Counted from the first letter of the stretch, positions 21,226 to 33,177 are shown. The stretch is DNA of 64,000 nt from Heterodera schachtii (GCA_023374025.1 SIJG01000085.1:362110-426109), one strand, 5' to 3'. Made by a program: numbers and translations. Notes: generated by a model from the sequence alone, not told the origin.

Positions 21226-23641
21226 CTAAAGTTTCACAATTTTCCTTCTTTTGGTGCCTCTTTTCCATTGTTTTATCGTGGAAATTTTGACCGGTAACAT
21301 TTTTTCCATTTCTTCATCACTTATCGTTGGATTTTTCCTTTTGGCCTCGTCGAGTTTTTCAATTAATTCCAATTTTTCCGCTTCAGTGTATTTATGCCTC
21401 GCTAAAAAAGTTTTTCATGATTAGGGCTCCAATTTTTAGTTTTTCCTATTTTTTCCTTAGCTCCCTATGGCCTGCCTAAACGCACGAAAAATAAGTTTTT
21501 TTTCGGTTGTTGTTAAGCTAGTTTTCGAGTTATTAGCATTTTTAGAACCTAAAAACTTTAAAAAATTTTGAAAACTATTTTAAACTATTTTGGAGTTTTG
21601 CCCAAAATTTGTTAACAAAAATGCAATAAAAACGAAAAATTTACCCCCTAAGAATCGACCTAAAAATTTTTCATACACCCCTAAGAAGCGACCCGAAAAT
21701 TTTTAAAAATGCACCCCTAAGAAATGAAAAATTTCTCAAAAATTCGTCTCGAAAATTTATTAATTAGGTTTCAAAACTGAATTGGCTTAATTTTGTTGCT
21801 TTTGAATAAAATTTTATGATTTTAAACCCCTAAATTTGAAAGTTTTTAGCAACTATTTTCCCATTTTTAGCACCTATTTTAGGGTTTTTTAAAACCTAAA
21901 AACTAACTATTTTGGCAGTTTTTATCAACTATAAACCGTAGCCCTCCCTATTCATGACATATTTTTTAAATTAAAAATAGAAATTTCTTACGGCAAATGC
22001 GCAGTCCGAAATTTTTTTTCCAAAGGTAAATTGACTGTCTGCTAATCCCAAATTTTTCCGCAATTTTTTCTTCAATTTCTATCGTTGGTTTAAAATTGAA
22101 TTTTTTCACAAATTGATCCTTTATTTTATCAAAGGTGTCGATAATTTCCATTCTTTGCTGCATTGAAAACTTTTTTGTCGGTGGACCTAAAAACACTTTC
22201 AAATTACTTAGTTTTTATTTTCGTTTCTTTTTTTAATTTTAGCCAATTGTCAAAAAGTCCTATAAGAATAAGCTTATTACATTTTAAAATGTTCATTCGA
22301 CTCGCGAATTATTCATAAGGAGCTTCTAAATAAAAAGAGCTGCCGAATGACACCAAATTTGTTGGATTTAATTGAATATGAAACAAATTATGGGTAATTA
22401 ATCCCTTTTTAACACTTAATTGAGCAAGAAAATTTATGTGTAATTAATCCTTTTTTTGCGCTCTTTTCATTATTCCTGAGACTCGAGACCGAGACTTGAC
22501 CCCGAGATCGAAAATCCCGAGACCGAGACCCATAAAACCCGCGACTCGAGACTTTTTTTCAAAATTTTTTTCTTATTTCGCTTATAAATTATTAATAAAA
22601 AAATTTTTAAAGTCTATTGAACCAATTTTTGTCATTCTTTTTATTTTGATTCGATTAGGTAACAATTTATCAATCTAAAAACGCACAAAAAAAATTCATA
22701 AGTTTTTTTGCGGTTTTTGAGTCAATTTAAAAAATAAAGGGCGCTCCGGTGGTGCCGACAAGGGCGTAGCTTTGAGTGCAATTTGTTAACAGATTGTGTC
22801 CAAAAAGATAAAATATTTTACGATTTTAATTGATGATTGAATTTCCATCGAAAAGGGAATAATTTTGAAAAGTTAGAAGAAAAACAATTACTTGGAGGGG
22901 AATTGTTTATTAAATTTAGTTTCCAAAAGCCAATCATTAGGGGTGTAAAAAAAAGTCTCGGTTTCGAGAGTTTCGAAGACCGAGACTGAAAACCCGAGAC
23001 CGTGACTCGAGACGGAGACCAAAAACCCGAGACTTTTCTCGAATCGAGACCGAGACTCTCGAGCATCACTATTATTTAATGCCTATTTACATTTTTTTCT
23101 GCATTTAGGTGCCTTTTTCGCGATTTTTTGTGCCTAAAAAAGGAAATCCTTCTCTTTCACTCACTGAATAATTCGCTTTTCCATTTGTAAATTTTGTTCC
23201 GATGTGTCCCCAATTCCTTGGCAATTTCACATTCAATGCCGACTCTCTCGGCATTTTTGTATCCCTTTTTCATTTTGCGCTCATTTTTCATTCTGTCAAA
23301 CTGTTCAATTAGTGCCAATTTTGTTTCTTTGTCCTCCTTTTTCGCCCTTTTCACCAGTCCAAAATCCCTTTTCCAGTCTCGAATTCTGTGATATTTTGTC
23401 CCCAATTCCCGGGCAATTTCTCGTTCAATTAGCTTCAATTGCTTCCAATTGTAAATGTTTTTGTTTTTTTGCTTTTCTCTCATTTTGTCAAATTCTTTAA
23501 TTATTTTTAATATTTCTTTTTCATCAAAATTTGTCTGCTTTTGGGCACATTTAATAAAGTTTTTCCGATTGCTTTCTTCTTCGTATTCCTTAAACATTGA
23601 CTTTTTCAGTGATCGATTCATGTTTTTCTTGGGAATGTTCA
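21226..23641 (-). CDS. Protein of four tandem helix-turn-helix-like units
   Basis: Exons 23165-23641, 21992-22186 and 21226-21401 join in phase 1 each time and end in TAG. Each unit is about 50 residues with the same layout: a KLELIEKLD / KLALIEQFDRMK helix, a spacer, then an E-x-I-A-x-x-x-G helix and a final IYKWKSELF / IYLWKKNFGL / RIRDWKRDFGL helix. Units 1 and 2 are in the first exon, 3 and 4 have one exon each, so units were added as exons. The layout is that of transposase-type (psq/CENP-B-like) DNA-binding domains, and I recall similar repeat proteins in cyst nematodes, some with signal peptides. The first exon start is uncertain (acceptor at 23642, or ATG at 23621); an upstream secreted exon (24001-24621) could belong to it. 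Introns hold two transposons. Confidence 0.7.
21422..21950. mobile_element. TAGGG-type (hAT-like) element in an intron
   Basis: Starts TAGGGCTCC, ends gtagccctcccta; target duplication ttcatgat / ttcatgac (21414-21421, 21951-21958; 7 of 8). The interior is shared with 3853-4350 and 6017-6462. Confidence 0.8.
22474..23071. mobile_element. TAGTG-type element, GAGACTCG family, in an intron
   Basis: Right end GAGACTCTCGAGCATCACTA; both sides carry arrays of gagaccgagact. A decayed GC-hairpin module (ccggtggtgccgacaagggc) is near 22747. The left terminus is degenerate. Confidence 0.65.
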
Positions 23642-23689
23642 CTAATTCAATGCAATTTTAAGGATTTATCTTCTTTAATTATTGGGAAT

Positions 23690-23830
23690 TAGATCAGAGA
23701 AAATTAAAAATGCCGGATACAATCAAATTTTCGGGCCTAGCAAAATCCGGAACCGTTTTTTCCGGATTGCCGGATACAAACAAATTCTCGGACCAAGCAA
23801 CACTCCTAATCATAAGAAAGAAGTGTAACG
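23690..23830. repeat. Element fragment, CCGGAT/CCGGA words
   Basis: Contains gccggatacaatcaaatttt and a near repeat gccggatacaaacaaattct, ending in gcaacactccta, a possible element terminus. No partner end was found. Confidence 0.4.
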
Positions 23831-24000
23831 GCACAGATAAGAGCTGTAGGGGAACATTTGGATTACTAACAGAATTCGTCTAAAAATTTATTTTTATTTT
23901 TGGTTTTTTGAGCAAAATTTAGGTAATCTGTCTTGACGATAAGCGCCTCTGAAAACCCAAATTCGATCAAATAAAAAATTAGAGGCTTTTTGGCCTATGA

Positions 24001-24621
24001 TTATCTGTTATTTGAATAATTCGTTACGATCTCTGATGAGTTTCCGTCCGCCACTCTTTCGGCTTTTCCCTTTTTTCTTTTCGAATTGTCCGCTGAGTTT
24101 TGTTTTGCTTTTTCGACTGTTTCGTCCAATATTTCTCCATTTATTTTGTCAAATTGTTCTTTTTCTTTTTCGGTTTTTGATTCGAAATTTTTAATTGGCC
24201 ATTTTTCCGTTTGCTTAAATTTGAAATTCGATTGAATTTTTTGGAAATTTTGGCCGCTTTTTTCATCAATTTGATTCTCTTCGTCAAAAATTGGCTCATT
24301 TTTTACAATTTTCAGCATTTTCAGAGCATTTCTGACTTTTTCTTCTTCTGCTGCCGTTCCCCCCTCATTTTCTTCAATTTTTACACTTTTTTCACCCAAT
24401 TTTATTTGCTTTTCGTTCGTCTTTTTTTGTTTTCCCATAAATTTTTGCGCATTTCCAACTTTTTTGCCGGCCTTTGATTTTGCCATTAAATTTTGTGAAT
24501 TTTTTGGAAAAACATTTTCCCAAATATCTGCAAATAAATCATCTCCGTCAGTGCTGAAAATGCCTTCAATGTTTATCATACAAATGAAAGCGGAAAAAAG
24601 AATTTTTGCGCCGCCAATCAT
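24001..24621 (-). CDS. Predicted secreted Lys/Glu-rich protein
   Basis: A 206-residue open frame from ATG 24621 to TAA 24001. The start (MIGGAKILFSAFICMINIEG) is signal-peptide-like. The rest is low-complexity Lys, Glu, Asn and Gln (KSKAGKKVGNAQKFMGKQKK). An acceptor-like ttttccttttag lies 24 bases before the ATG, consistent with spliced-leader trans-splicing. The 3' end may instead splice (possible donors at AGA-gtggcg or ATC-gtaacg, both phase 0) into the helix-turn-helix exon, using cccaag before KNMNRS. That would make one secreted multi-repeat protein, but I cannot decide this. No domain is recognised. Confidence 0.6.
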   Translation of the reverse strand: MIGGAKILFSAFICMINIEGIFSTDGDDLFADIWENVFPKNSQNLMAKSKAGKKVGNAQKFMGKQKKTNEKQIKLGEKSVKIEENEGGTAAEEEKVRNALKMLKIVKNEPIFDEENQIDEKSGQNFQKIQSNFKFKQTEKWPIKNFESKTEKEKEQFDKINGEILDETVEKAKQNSADNSKRKKGKAERVADGNSSEIVTNYSNNR

Positions 24622-24649
24622 TTGGAAAAGTCGGGAAATTTGCTAAAAG

Positions 24650-25430
24650 GAAATAATACAAATTAAATGATATATAAAAATTTACAAATGATTATGGAGG
24701 AAATGGATAATTCGCCTATAATATAATTTTGGCATTTGAATAGGAAATCATTCGTTTCTTTGGATGTTTCTGCCACGCGACCAAAAGCATGGCAAAAATG
24801 TGACCATTGACAAAAATTTTTTTATAATATGTATAAATCATTATAAAATTATATCTCTAGTATAATACGTATAAATATATTACCAGGGATGGTGTTTACA
24901 TTTTTACAGTTTTTTTTTGCAGGTAATTTTTCACGAGAGATCCACGAAAACTTTTTCTCCATATGTAATAGGGTAATAGTGTAGCTTGTCCCACCCCTCC
25001 TTTTTGAAAAAAAAATTTTCAGAAATTTTAATGTCATAAAAATAAGTTTCCTGGACTTTTTGAGGTCTCTGGTCACGAATCCAGCATGCTTTTCGGCCAA
25101 TTCCAAATCCCGGACCCGATTTCGAACAAAAAGCCGTAAATCCAAATTTTCTAATTTCGCGTATTTGGTTCAAAATCGGTTTAAATGATCTTTTATTGTA
25201 AGGTTTGTAGTTTTCAGAATGTTTCCTTGTGTGTACACCATGTTTGACAAACTGCATTATTACCTATAATAGATGCTTTTTCACTTTTCCATTTTTAAAT
25301 CAATTTTTAGGGTTTATTTCCAGAAACATTTATCATAATGAGTTGCAATTTAAAAATTTTAATTAATTCAAATTCAATAAAATTAGACATTTTAAAATTA
25401 AAATAATCATTTTGAAAATTGAAAAATATT
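24650..25430. other. No gene seen
   Basis: AT-rich. A minus-strand frame at 24931-25257 is open but lacks splice context. Confidence 0.3.
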
Positions 25431-27972
25431 TTAAGTTTTCTCCTCTTCGGTGTGATTTGAGCCGTCCAAACCGCTGTCAATTGCATTGTTTGAACTTTTC
25501 AAAGTGTTGTCGATGTTATTGTTGTTGTTGTAGGATGAATGGGCTAATTCTTTATTGAAAAATTCAATTTAAATTTAAATAATTTAAATTTTTCCATTTT
25601 TACCATTAAAATTCTCTTCGTTTTCATCGGCAGAAAATGAGTTGCCAAAATTGCTCTCAATTGACGTGTCCAAACTGCCACAGCTGCACCGATCATCGCC
25701 CTGAACTCTCAAAAAGCAGTGATCACATTTATTCGACAAAGGCAATTGGACCTAAAAAAGCGGTTAAATTATATTTTAATTATTCAAATTTTAAATTATA
25801 TTTTAATTATTCAAATTTAAATTTGCCATTTTGGGCTGTCTTTGGAAATTGGCCGATGTTTTGTGGTCAAACTGAGGAGGAAGAACATTCGGCCTTGGCT
25901 CAGCTGCTGTTTCTTCGTCAATGACTTCATAACTAAATAAGAAATTAATAAATATTTTAATTCCAATTTTATTTTTTCATTTTTACAATTCTTCCGAAAT
26001 TGTCGGCAATAATTGCTGAGTTCGTGTCGTTTGAAGCCGATTTTTTGTGCTAATGAACGGTGGATGATTCTGCTGGGTTCGATGAAACACAATTTGGCCC
26101 GCCCATTTTTGGTTGTCTTTGCTTTGGTCTTAAATAAATATTATTTTTTTAAAGTAATTAGTAAATATTTCAAAAATGATTGGTAAAATTTCATAATTTG
26201 GTTATTAATCCATTATTAGATCAACTAGTGTCTTAATTGGTTTTAATTGCTTTTCGTTTTGCCTTGCTTTTCGCGCTCATAATTGTTTCTGCTATTGCGT
26301 CGTTGGCGTTCGCAAATGAGCAGCAAACCGATGAACGCGAGCACATTAATGCCAGTGGCAACCGCTAATAAAACGATGAGCAAATTAGTGCGAAATTGAA
26401 GCGGAAATTGGCAAAGAAAGGGCGGCGGAGTGTCCTTAATAAAAACAATGTTAATTAATTAATTAATTATTCATTAACGAATTCGAGAGGGCCCAAAAAT
26501 AGTGGAAAAAGTAAACCTATCTTTTAAAAATGGCAGAAAACCGTCTATTTAAGAATGATGGCACCAAAAACTTTTTTCTAATTTGAAAATACATATGTAG
26601 AGCAAAACGGGTTTACTTTAATTGGGCCCGCAAGGTTGGGCCCCAGCATGTTTTTGGCTATAACTTTTTTCTTTGTCATCCAAATCCAACAATCTTGGTA
26701 TCATTCGAAAGCTTAACATGTTTATAAGCTATTTCTAAAATGTTGTTTCGCGATTATACAATTACCAAAAAAGTTATAGCATGAAAATAGCAAAAAAGTC
26801 AAAATTTTTGAAATTTTTTCTTAATAACTTTTTCAAAAGCCTAAAAATCTTTTTGCTTTTTGTAAGACTAATAGAGCTTGTTAAGGCTTTCGAATGATAC
26901 CAAGAATTATTTCTCAATTTTGGCGACTTAAAGCGGATAAATTATCCAATTAAATTTGATTGGTTACCGTACCATTAAATGCGCCATTTCCTTCTGCTGA
27001 GCGTCTTCACTTAAACACCAGGGACATCGATGCCGAAAAAGTTCAACTAATTTTATTTAAAAATTATTTTCGATAAGAAAAAGCATTTTCCATTTTCCAC
27101 CTGTCAACGTGGTGTTGAAGCACTGTGCGTGAAGTTCAAGCTGTATCTTTTCATTGCCCTCCTCCTTTTTGTGGTCATTTGACTTTGAGACAAATTGGAA
27201 AACGGACACAAACGACGACTCGTCACAGATTCGGGAGAATTTGAACTTTGGGTCAATGCCATGGACAAGGGCCTAATTAGAAAAAAACAAATTAATTAAT
27301 TAAAATTATTTTAATTTATTATTTTGCCTGAATTGTCACATCGCTTGGCGCCCCGCGAGCCCAAAATGTGAAAAATTCTAACGAAATTCCCTGAAATTGA
27401 GCTTGAAAACAAATCGAAAATAAAGAGATTTTTTATTGTGCTACCGGCACTTCCGCTTTTGTTATTGACCAATCCCGGGAAAGACGCTCATTAAACTTTG
27501 GCATTTGGTTAATGAGGGAAAACCTAAAAAGGCAAACCGACAATTAAGCGGCAGTAATTCCTTCACATCGAAGAAAGCACATTTTAATTAATTATTAATT
27601 ACATTTTTATGAGGGTTTTAACAAAAAAATATTCCATTTAAAAAAATTTATTCAAATTTTACTTTTTTAGTTTCCGCTTCATTAAAAATATCCAAAAATC
27701 CCTTTTTTATGTAAGGAATTAATTTAAAAAAGCCACCTCGGCTCAGCACAAAGTTGCGTGGAAATGCATTCTTTGCGAAAACGGATTTGTTCAACCGAAG
27801 TGCTGATCCAAAATTGTTGTTGTTGTTGATCCGAAGATGACGACGGAGTGCTCGTGGAATTTGCCAAAAATTCGTCGGACAAAACGAAATGAAAGCCGAT
27901 CAGATGGAAAGTGATCAGCAGAAAAAGGAGGAGAGGAGAACACTTATTATTATTACAATTAGTAGACATCAT
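25431..27972 (-). CDS. Single-pass type I membrane protein, ten exons
   Basis: Exons: 27737-27972, 27451-27523, 27328-27390, 27101-27272, 26973-27046, 26263-26434, 25987-26128, 25827-25932, 25604-25751, 25431-25543. All phases agree and give 432 residues. Residues 1-33 are a signal peptide (PLLLFLLITFHLIGFHFVLS). The ectodomain to about 222 has seven or more Cys and a stretch SSFVSVFQFVSK that loosely recalls the ZP-C part of ZP-domain proteins. A transmembrane helix is at about 223-248 (LLIVLLAVATGINVLAFIG). The tail is 180 residues, basic then Gln, Asn and acid rich, with CDHCF and CSCG motifs. Three introns start with GC (after 27328, 26263 and 25827). A fold-back element lies in intron 5. 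The family is not firmly recognised; a ZP-like role is a guess. Confidence 0.8.
26630..26920. mobile_element. Fold-back element, right arm truncated
   Basis: Shares about 230 bases with 16067-16438 (gccccagcatgtttttggctataac, tttcgcgattatacaattaccaaaaa). The right arm stops after gaatgatacc. Confidence 0.75.
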
Positions 27973-28876
27973 TAGCAGCAGAAAATGGCAAAATTATTAA
28001 AAAGAGAAAATTTAAAAAAAATAAATTTAATTTATTTGGTTAGTTAAATAATTAAATTGAATTGGTTAATTAAATTAAATTGTTTAAACTGATGAGATCA
28101 TTAGGAAGTGCAAAATGATGATGTTTTATGCTGAAGAATATTTGTGTCGAATGGGTCATAAAATTGCTTTGTCGTCATCTTTGATGATTGGCATGCAAAA
28201 TGAAAAATGAGCGATTTGTTTCTTTTCGTTCGGATTAAGGAGGGGCGTCGAATGAATGAATGAAAATGAATGACTTATGAATGAGTGGTGGTGGGAAGGC
28301 GTTTTGATTTGATCAACACAATGGGCACGGATTGGAGGAGGGCACTTCAAAGGGAAAATGGGGAGGGTGGAGGGGGAATTGCTTAATTAGTTGCCTAATG
28401 AATGCCCGCCCACCCACGCAATAATAACGTAAGAAACAGGCAATTACAATTTTAATTCATTTTTTCATTTAAAAAAATTTTACCCAGAGGCCAAAAACAA
28501 AATATGAATGTCAAATCGTAACAGAGATGTGATTTCAAAATGCTTGATTATCCTCATCAGAGCCTTAAAATGCTCTTTGGGTTTGAAAAATACGCAAACA
28601 AAATTTTATAAAAAATACTCAGTTTTTAAAAATCATTAATTATCAAAAATCAGTTTAATAGTCATATTTTCCGCTAAAATCTGTCAATGAGCAAAAGAGC
28701 GAAATTGTAAAAAATCTTTGTCCAGAAAATTAAGTTTGTTTTCTTATTGAAATTTTCGTTTTTGAAAAAGAAATATTTCTTTGGTATTCTCATCAGAACC
28801 TTAAAAAGGCCATTTGACTTGAAAAATATTTCAAAAATCCCTTTTTATTTAAGTTATTAATTTAAAAAAAGCCCAC

Positions 28877-29112
28877 CTCGGCTCAGCACAAAGCTGCGTG
28901 GAAATGCATTCTTTGCGAAAACGGATTTGTTCAACCGAAGTGCTGATCCAAAATTGTTGTTGTTGTTGATCCAAAGATGACGACGGAGTGCTCGTGGAAT
29001 TTGCCAAAAATTCGTCGGACAAAACGAAATGAAAGCCGATCAGATGGAAAGTGATCAGCAGAAAAAGGAGGAAAACAGAACACTTGTTATTATTATTACA
29101 ATTTGTCATCAT
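28877..29112 (-). CDS. Duplicate signal-peptide exon, copy 2
   Basis: Same exon as 27737-27972 of the membrane protein gene: start MMTNCNNNNKCSVFLLF, poly-Gln stretch, RFRKECISTQLCAEPR, and a donor (CCGAG-gtgggc) in the same phase 2. It could splice over copy 1 to the shared exon 2 at 27523, acting as an alternative first exon with its own promoter, or be inert. No downstream exons lie between the copies. Confidence 0.6.
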
Positions 29113-30067
29113 TAGCAGCAGAAAATGGCAAAAATTATTAAAAAGGAAAAAAAAGAACAAATGAAAAATGCATTTAAACAAAAAAAATTTAATTGGTGAA
29201 TTAAATTAAAATTAAATTAAAAAAGATCTAAACAAAAAAATAAATTGATTTGGTTAATTAAATAGAATTGTTTAAACTGATGAGATCATTAGGAAGTGCA
29301 AAATGATGATGATGTTTTATGCTGAAGAATATTTGTGTCGAATGGGTCATAAAATTGCTTTGTCGTCATCTTTGATGATTGGCATGCAAAATGAAAAATG
29401 AGCGATTTGTTTCTTTTCGTTCGGATTAAGGAGGGGCGTCGAATGAATGAATGAAAATGAATGACTTATGAATGAGTGGTGGTGGGAAGGCGTTTTGATT
29501 TGATCAACACAATGGGCACGGATTGGAGGAGGGCACTTCAAAGGGAAAATGGGGAGGGTGGAGGGGGAATTGCTTAATTAGTTGCCTAATGAATGCCCGC
29601 CCACCCACGCAATAATAACGTAAGAAACAGGCAATTACAATTTTAATTCATTTTTTCATTTAAAAAAATTTTACCCAGAGGCCAAAAACAAAATATGAAT
29701 GTCAAATCGTAACAGAGATGTGATTTCAAAATGCTTGATTATCCTCATCAGAGCCTTAAAATGCTCTTTGGGTTTGAAAAATACGCAAACAAAATTTTAT
29801 AAAAAATACTCAGTTTTTAAAAATCATTAATTATCAAAAATCAGTTTAATAGTCATATTTTCCGCTAAAATCTGTCAATGAGCAAAAGAGCGAAATTGTA
29901 AAAAATCTTTGTCCAGAAAATTAAGTTTGTTTTCTTATTGAAATTTTCGTTTTTGAAAAAGAAATATTTCTTTGGTATTCTCATCAGAACCTTAAAAAGG
30001 CCATTTGACTTGAAAAATATTTCAAAAATCCCTTTTTATTTAAGTTATTAATTTAAAAAAAGCCCAC

Positions 30068-30303
30068 CTCGGCTCAGCACAAAGCTGCGTGGAAATGCAT
30101 TCTTTGCGAAAACGGATTTGTTCAACCGAAGTGCTGATCCAAAATTGTTGTTGTTGTTGATCCAAAGATGACGACGGAGTGCTCGTGGAATTTGCCAAAA
30201 ATTCGTCGGACAAAACGAAATGAAAGCCGATCAGATGGAAAGTGATCAGCAGAAAAAGGAGGAAAACAGAACACTTGTTATTATTATTACAATTTGTCAT
30301 CAT
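30068..30303 (-). CDS. Duplicate signal-peptide exon, copy 3
   Basis: Identical in sequence to copy 2 as far as I can see, 1191 bases upstream of it, with the same intact donor. The same two possibilities apply: a distal alternative first exon, or a non-functional duplicate. Identity this high means a recent event, gene conversion, or an assembly artefact. Confidence 0.6.
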
Positions 30304-30830
30304 TAGCAGCAGAAAATGGCAAAAATTATTAAAAAGGAAAAAAAAGAACAAATGAAAAATGCATTTAAACAAAAAAAATTTAATTGGTGAATTAAATTAA
30401 AATTAAATTAAAAAAGATCTAAACAAAAAAATAAATTGATTTGGTTAATTAAATAGAATTGTTTAAACTGATGAGATCATTAGGAAGTGCAAAATGATGA
30501 TGATGTTTTATGCTGAAGAATATTTGTGTCGAATGGGTCATAAAATTGCTTTGTCGTCATCTTTGATGATTGGCATGCAAAATGAAAAATGAGCGATTTG
30601 TTTCTTTTCGTTCGGATTAAGGAGGGGCGTCGAATGAATGAATGAAAATGAATGACTTATGAATGAGTGGTGGTGGGAAGGCGTTTTGATTTGATCAACA
30701 CAATGGGCACGGATTGGAGGAGGGCACTTCAAAGGGAAAATGGGGAGGGTGGAGGGGGAATTGCTTAATTAGTTGCCTAATGAATGCCCGCCCACCCACG
30801 CAATAATAACGTAAGAAACAGACAATTCCA

Positions 30831-31500
30831 TTTTAAAATAGTTTTTCAAATTTTCGAGTTGGACATTTTTTATAAAATTAAATAGTAAAGCAGTGTCTCT
30901 CTAAACCATTTGTTTTAAATAATGTCAAAATTTGTTTGTTTCATTTTTAAACTTTTACACTGGATTTCAATTCAAAACAGAGAATTGGTCTCAAAATTTA
31001 GTTTATTCTCATCAGTACCTTAAAAAGACCTTTTGGCTTGAAAATATTCAAAAATTAAACTTATCAAAACAATATAACAGTCATATTTCCGTCCTTTTAT
31101 CATTGGTAATCCTTGTGGAAATCTGCCAATGAGCAAGTGAGCGAAATTGCGTAAGTGGCAGTGAGCAGAAAAATTTTGAAACGGATTCCTGAAAATTTTT
31201 TTTTTTAACCTCATTTGTCAGTAAGTTTTTTCTGAATACTTTTTAAAATTTGTTAACAATTTTTTGTCAGAATTTAAAAGTTCATTTTGAGTACGGCGAT
31301 GGCTTTTAGGCGTTGTCTGAAATTTTTTTTAAATAATTTTTCTTCTATTAGTCAAACAATATTTGAATTTTTCTCATTTATTTAGAAGAAATTACTGTTG
31401 AAATCTTCGTTTTTGAATGGAGGAAATAGTGTGTGTTTGGTGAGAGAGACACTCTCTGCTGCTGCTCGTATTTCCTACGCTAAATAAAGGCAAATAAATG
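30831..31500. other. No gene seen
   Basis: AT-rich apart from a GA/CT-rich patch near 31436-31475 (gagagagacactctctgctgctgctcg). Confidence 0.35.
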
Positions 31501-31760
31501 CCTCAGCCTCCGCCGAGGGTCGTGGCGGGCCCTTGTGACCCAGCGAGTAGGGGGCGAAGGCGGGCGGGGGGCGGGCGTGCGCCGATTGGGTGTCGCGACC
31601 AAGGGCCGCGTCGACAGGGGCGGCCCGGGGGAGCCCGGGCTGTCCCGGTCGCACAATGAGGAGAGCAACGGCTCAGGCCCGCAAGGGAGCAGGCAAAATC
31701 TCCCGCGCGGTCACAGTGGCTCCGACCGCACCCGAGAGCATCGCCAGCCAAACGCCCACC
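31500..31760. other. GC-rich island of unknown origin
   Basis: About 260 bases of strikingly GC-rich sequence in an AT-rich setting, ending where the tandem duplication begins. Open frames exist on both strands but none has a convincing domain, and splice-like signals are absent. It could be foreign or transposon-derived. Confidence 0.5.
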
Positions 31761-31844
31761 GCCAAGCTTTTTGCTAATTTTTCAAAAATAGGTAATTTTC
31801 TTAAATTTAAAGGAATTTTTATACAAAATAAGCCCAAATAAGCA

Positions 31845-33177
31845 TTAATTAAGGTAAAAAAGGATATAATAATTTATTATTATTTTTATTAAGCTGAATA
31901 ATGCCAAAGGAATTTGGATTAAGGATGAAGAAATATTATTAAATGATTTGTTTAAACAGAAACAATACTTATAAATGAATGGCATTTGCCGCACAAAACA
32001 AAGGGGGGAAAAGCGGCAAACTAAAAGGGGAAAAAAGAAAATGAATAAATGATACGGATAAACTAACTTTTCAGTGGACAAAGATGAGAAGACTTTGCTT
32101 AGAACGGGACGGCAAAAAAGAATGGAAATTTAATTATACAAAAAATTAATTAATTTATTTAAATATATTTTTAAGAGATGGACGGCAAAAATAATGGAAA
32201 TGAAATTACAAAATAAATTTTTGATTTATAAATAATTAACAAATTTATTTTTTTAGCAATTAAATAAAAGCATAAAGAAAATGGGGGTGGACCTTTGTGT
32301 TGCCAAAAATGAAAGCGTCCCGCGCAATTAATCAAAATAAAAAGGGGTGACCGCGATTGGCCTTGGGCACCCATTCCAATTTGGGGGACTTAAATTCAGA
32401 TTTGATCCATCAGATAAGCGAAAAAAAAAACGGAAAAACGAAAAATGGAATAAAAAAATATGGAAAAGTTGCATTTTAATTAATGAATACAAATTAAAAA
32501 ATAAAGAATTCTCAAATTGACGCCAATTAACATAAAAAACGAAAGTGGGAAAAGCAAAAAAAAAAAAACGTTTTCCCACAAATGATAAACATTTTCTAAC
32601 GGTTAAACAAACAATGAAGAGCAAAAAAGAGGAACGAATGAATGAATGAACAACTGATGAATGTTCCCACAATTAGTGGAGAGGTCATTTATGTAAATTA
32701 AAAATGTACAAATAATAAAGAATAATTAACATTTTTTAAATTTAATTGAGAAATGCCAAAGGGTTGAAAAGTCAGTTAAAAAGTGGTCAATTGCTATTTC
32801 ATGAAATTCAAGGACATTTAAAATAGCACTGCAACTAATTAATAAATGTTTATTGAAATGCTTTGTATTTTTCGCCGGAATGAATGATTTTACACCAAAA
32901 ATTTTTCAAATGAGACCCAATTTCAAGGACGTCCTTGCCGTCTGACAAATCCAAACCCTGATTAAAAATATTCGGTATAAATAGTCGACCATTTGTCCGC
33001 TTTATCCGTTGGATTTAAGTGTTTAGCAAAACATTTAAATAAAGCGACAAAATGCAAATGATTAATTTATTTCCGATTTATTTTCAAAGCAATGCACAAA
33101 TTTGACCATTTTAATGAACAAAATAAAATTATTTATGCACATAAAATAATTGCTTTTCTCCCATGCTTTCTTTTTCC
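31845..33177. other. Gene-free 3' flank of Deltex copy 1
   Basis: AT-rich, almost unchanged in copy 2. A TATA-like ggtataaatag is at about 32973 on the plus strand, followed by a 17-codon frame at 33052; I would not call a gene. Open frames of the minus strand (MWEHSSVVHS...) are conserved only because the DNA is. Confidence 0.4.

Larger units (their letters stand above)
27690..30830. repeat. Tandem triplication of a first exon and its upstream region
   Basis: Copies start at about 27690, 28830 and 30021. Copies 2 and 3 are spaced by exactly 1191 bases and look identical wherever compared; copy 1 differs by substitutions and indels (spacing 1140). Each unit holds the signal-peptide exon on the minus strand and about 0.9 kb upstream. 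A weaker echo of the unit edge lies at 31000-31150. Confidence 0.9.

Noticed and set aside
28156..30732. Repeated 64-codon minus-strand frames in the triplicated region as three genes
   Set aside because: They lie in the upstream part of each unit, lack splice context, and are identical only because the DNA is duplicated.
27690..30830. Tandem 1.2-kb repeats as a satellite array or CRISPR-like structure
   Set aside because: Only three units, each containing a gene exon, in a eukaryotic context; spacing and content do not fit either idea.
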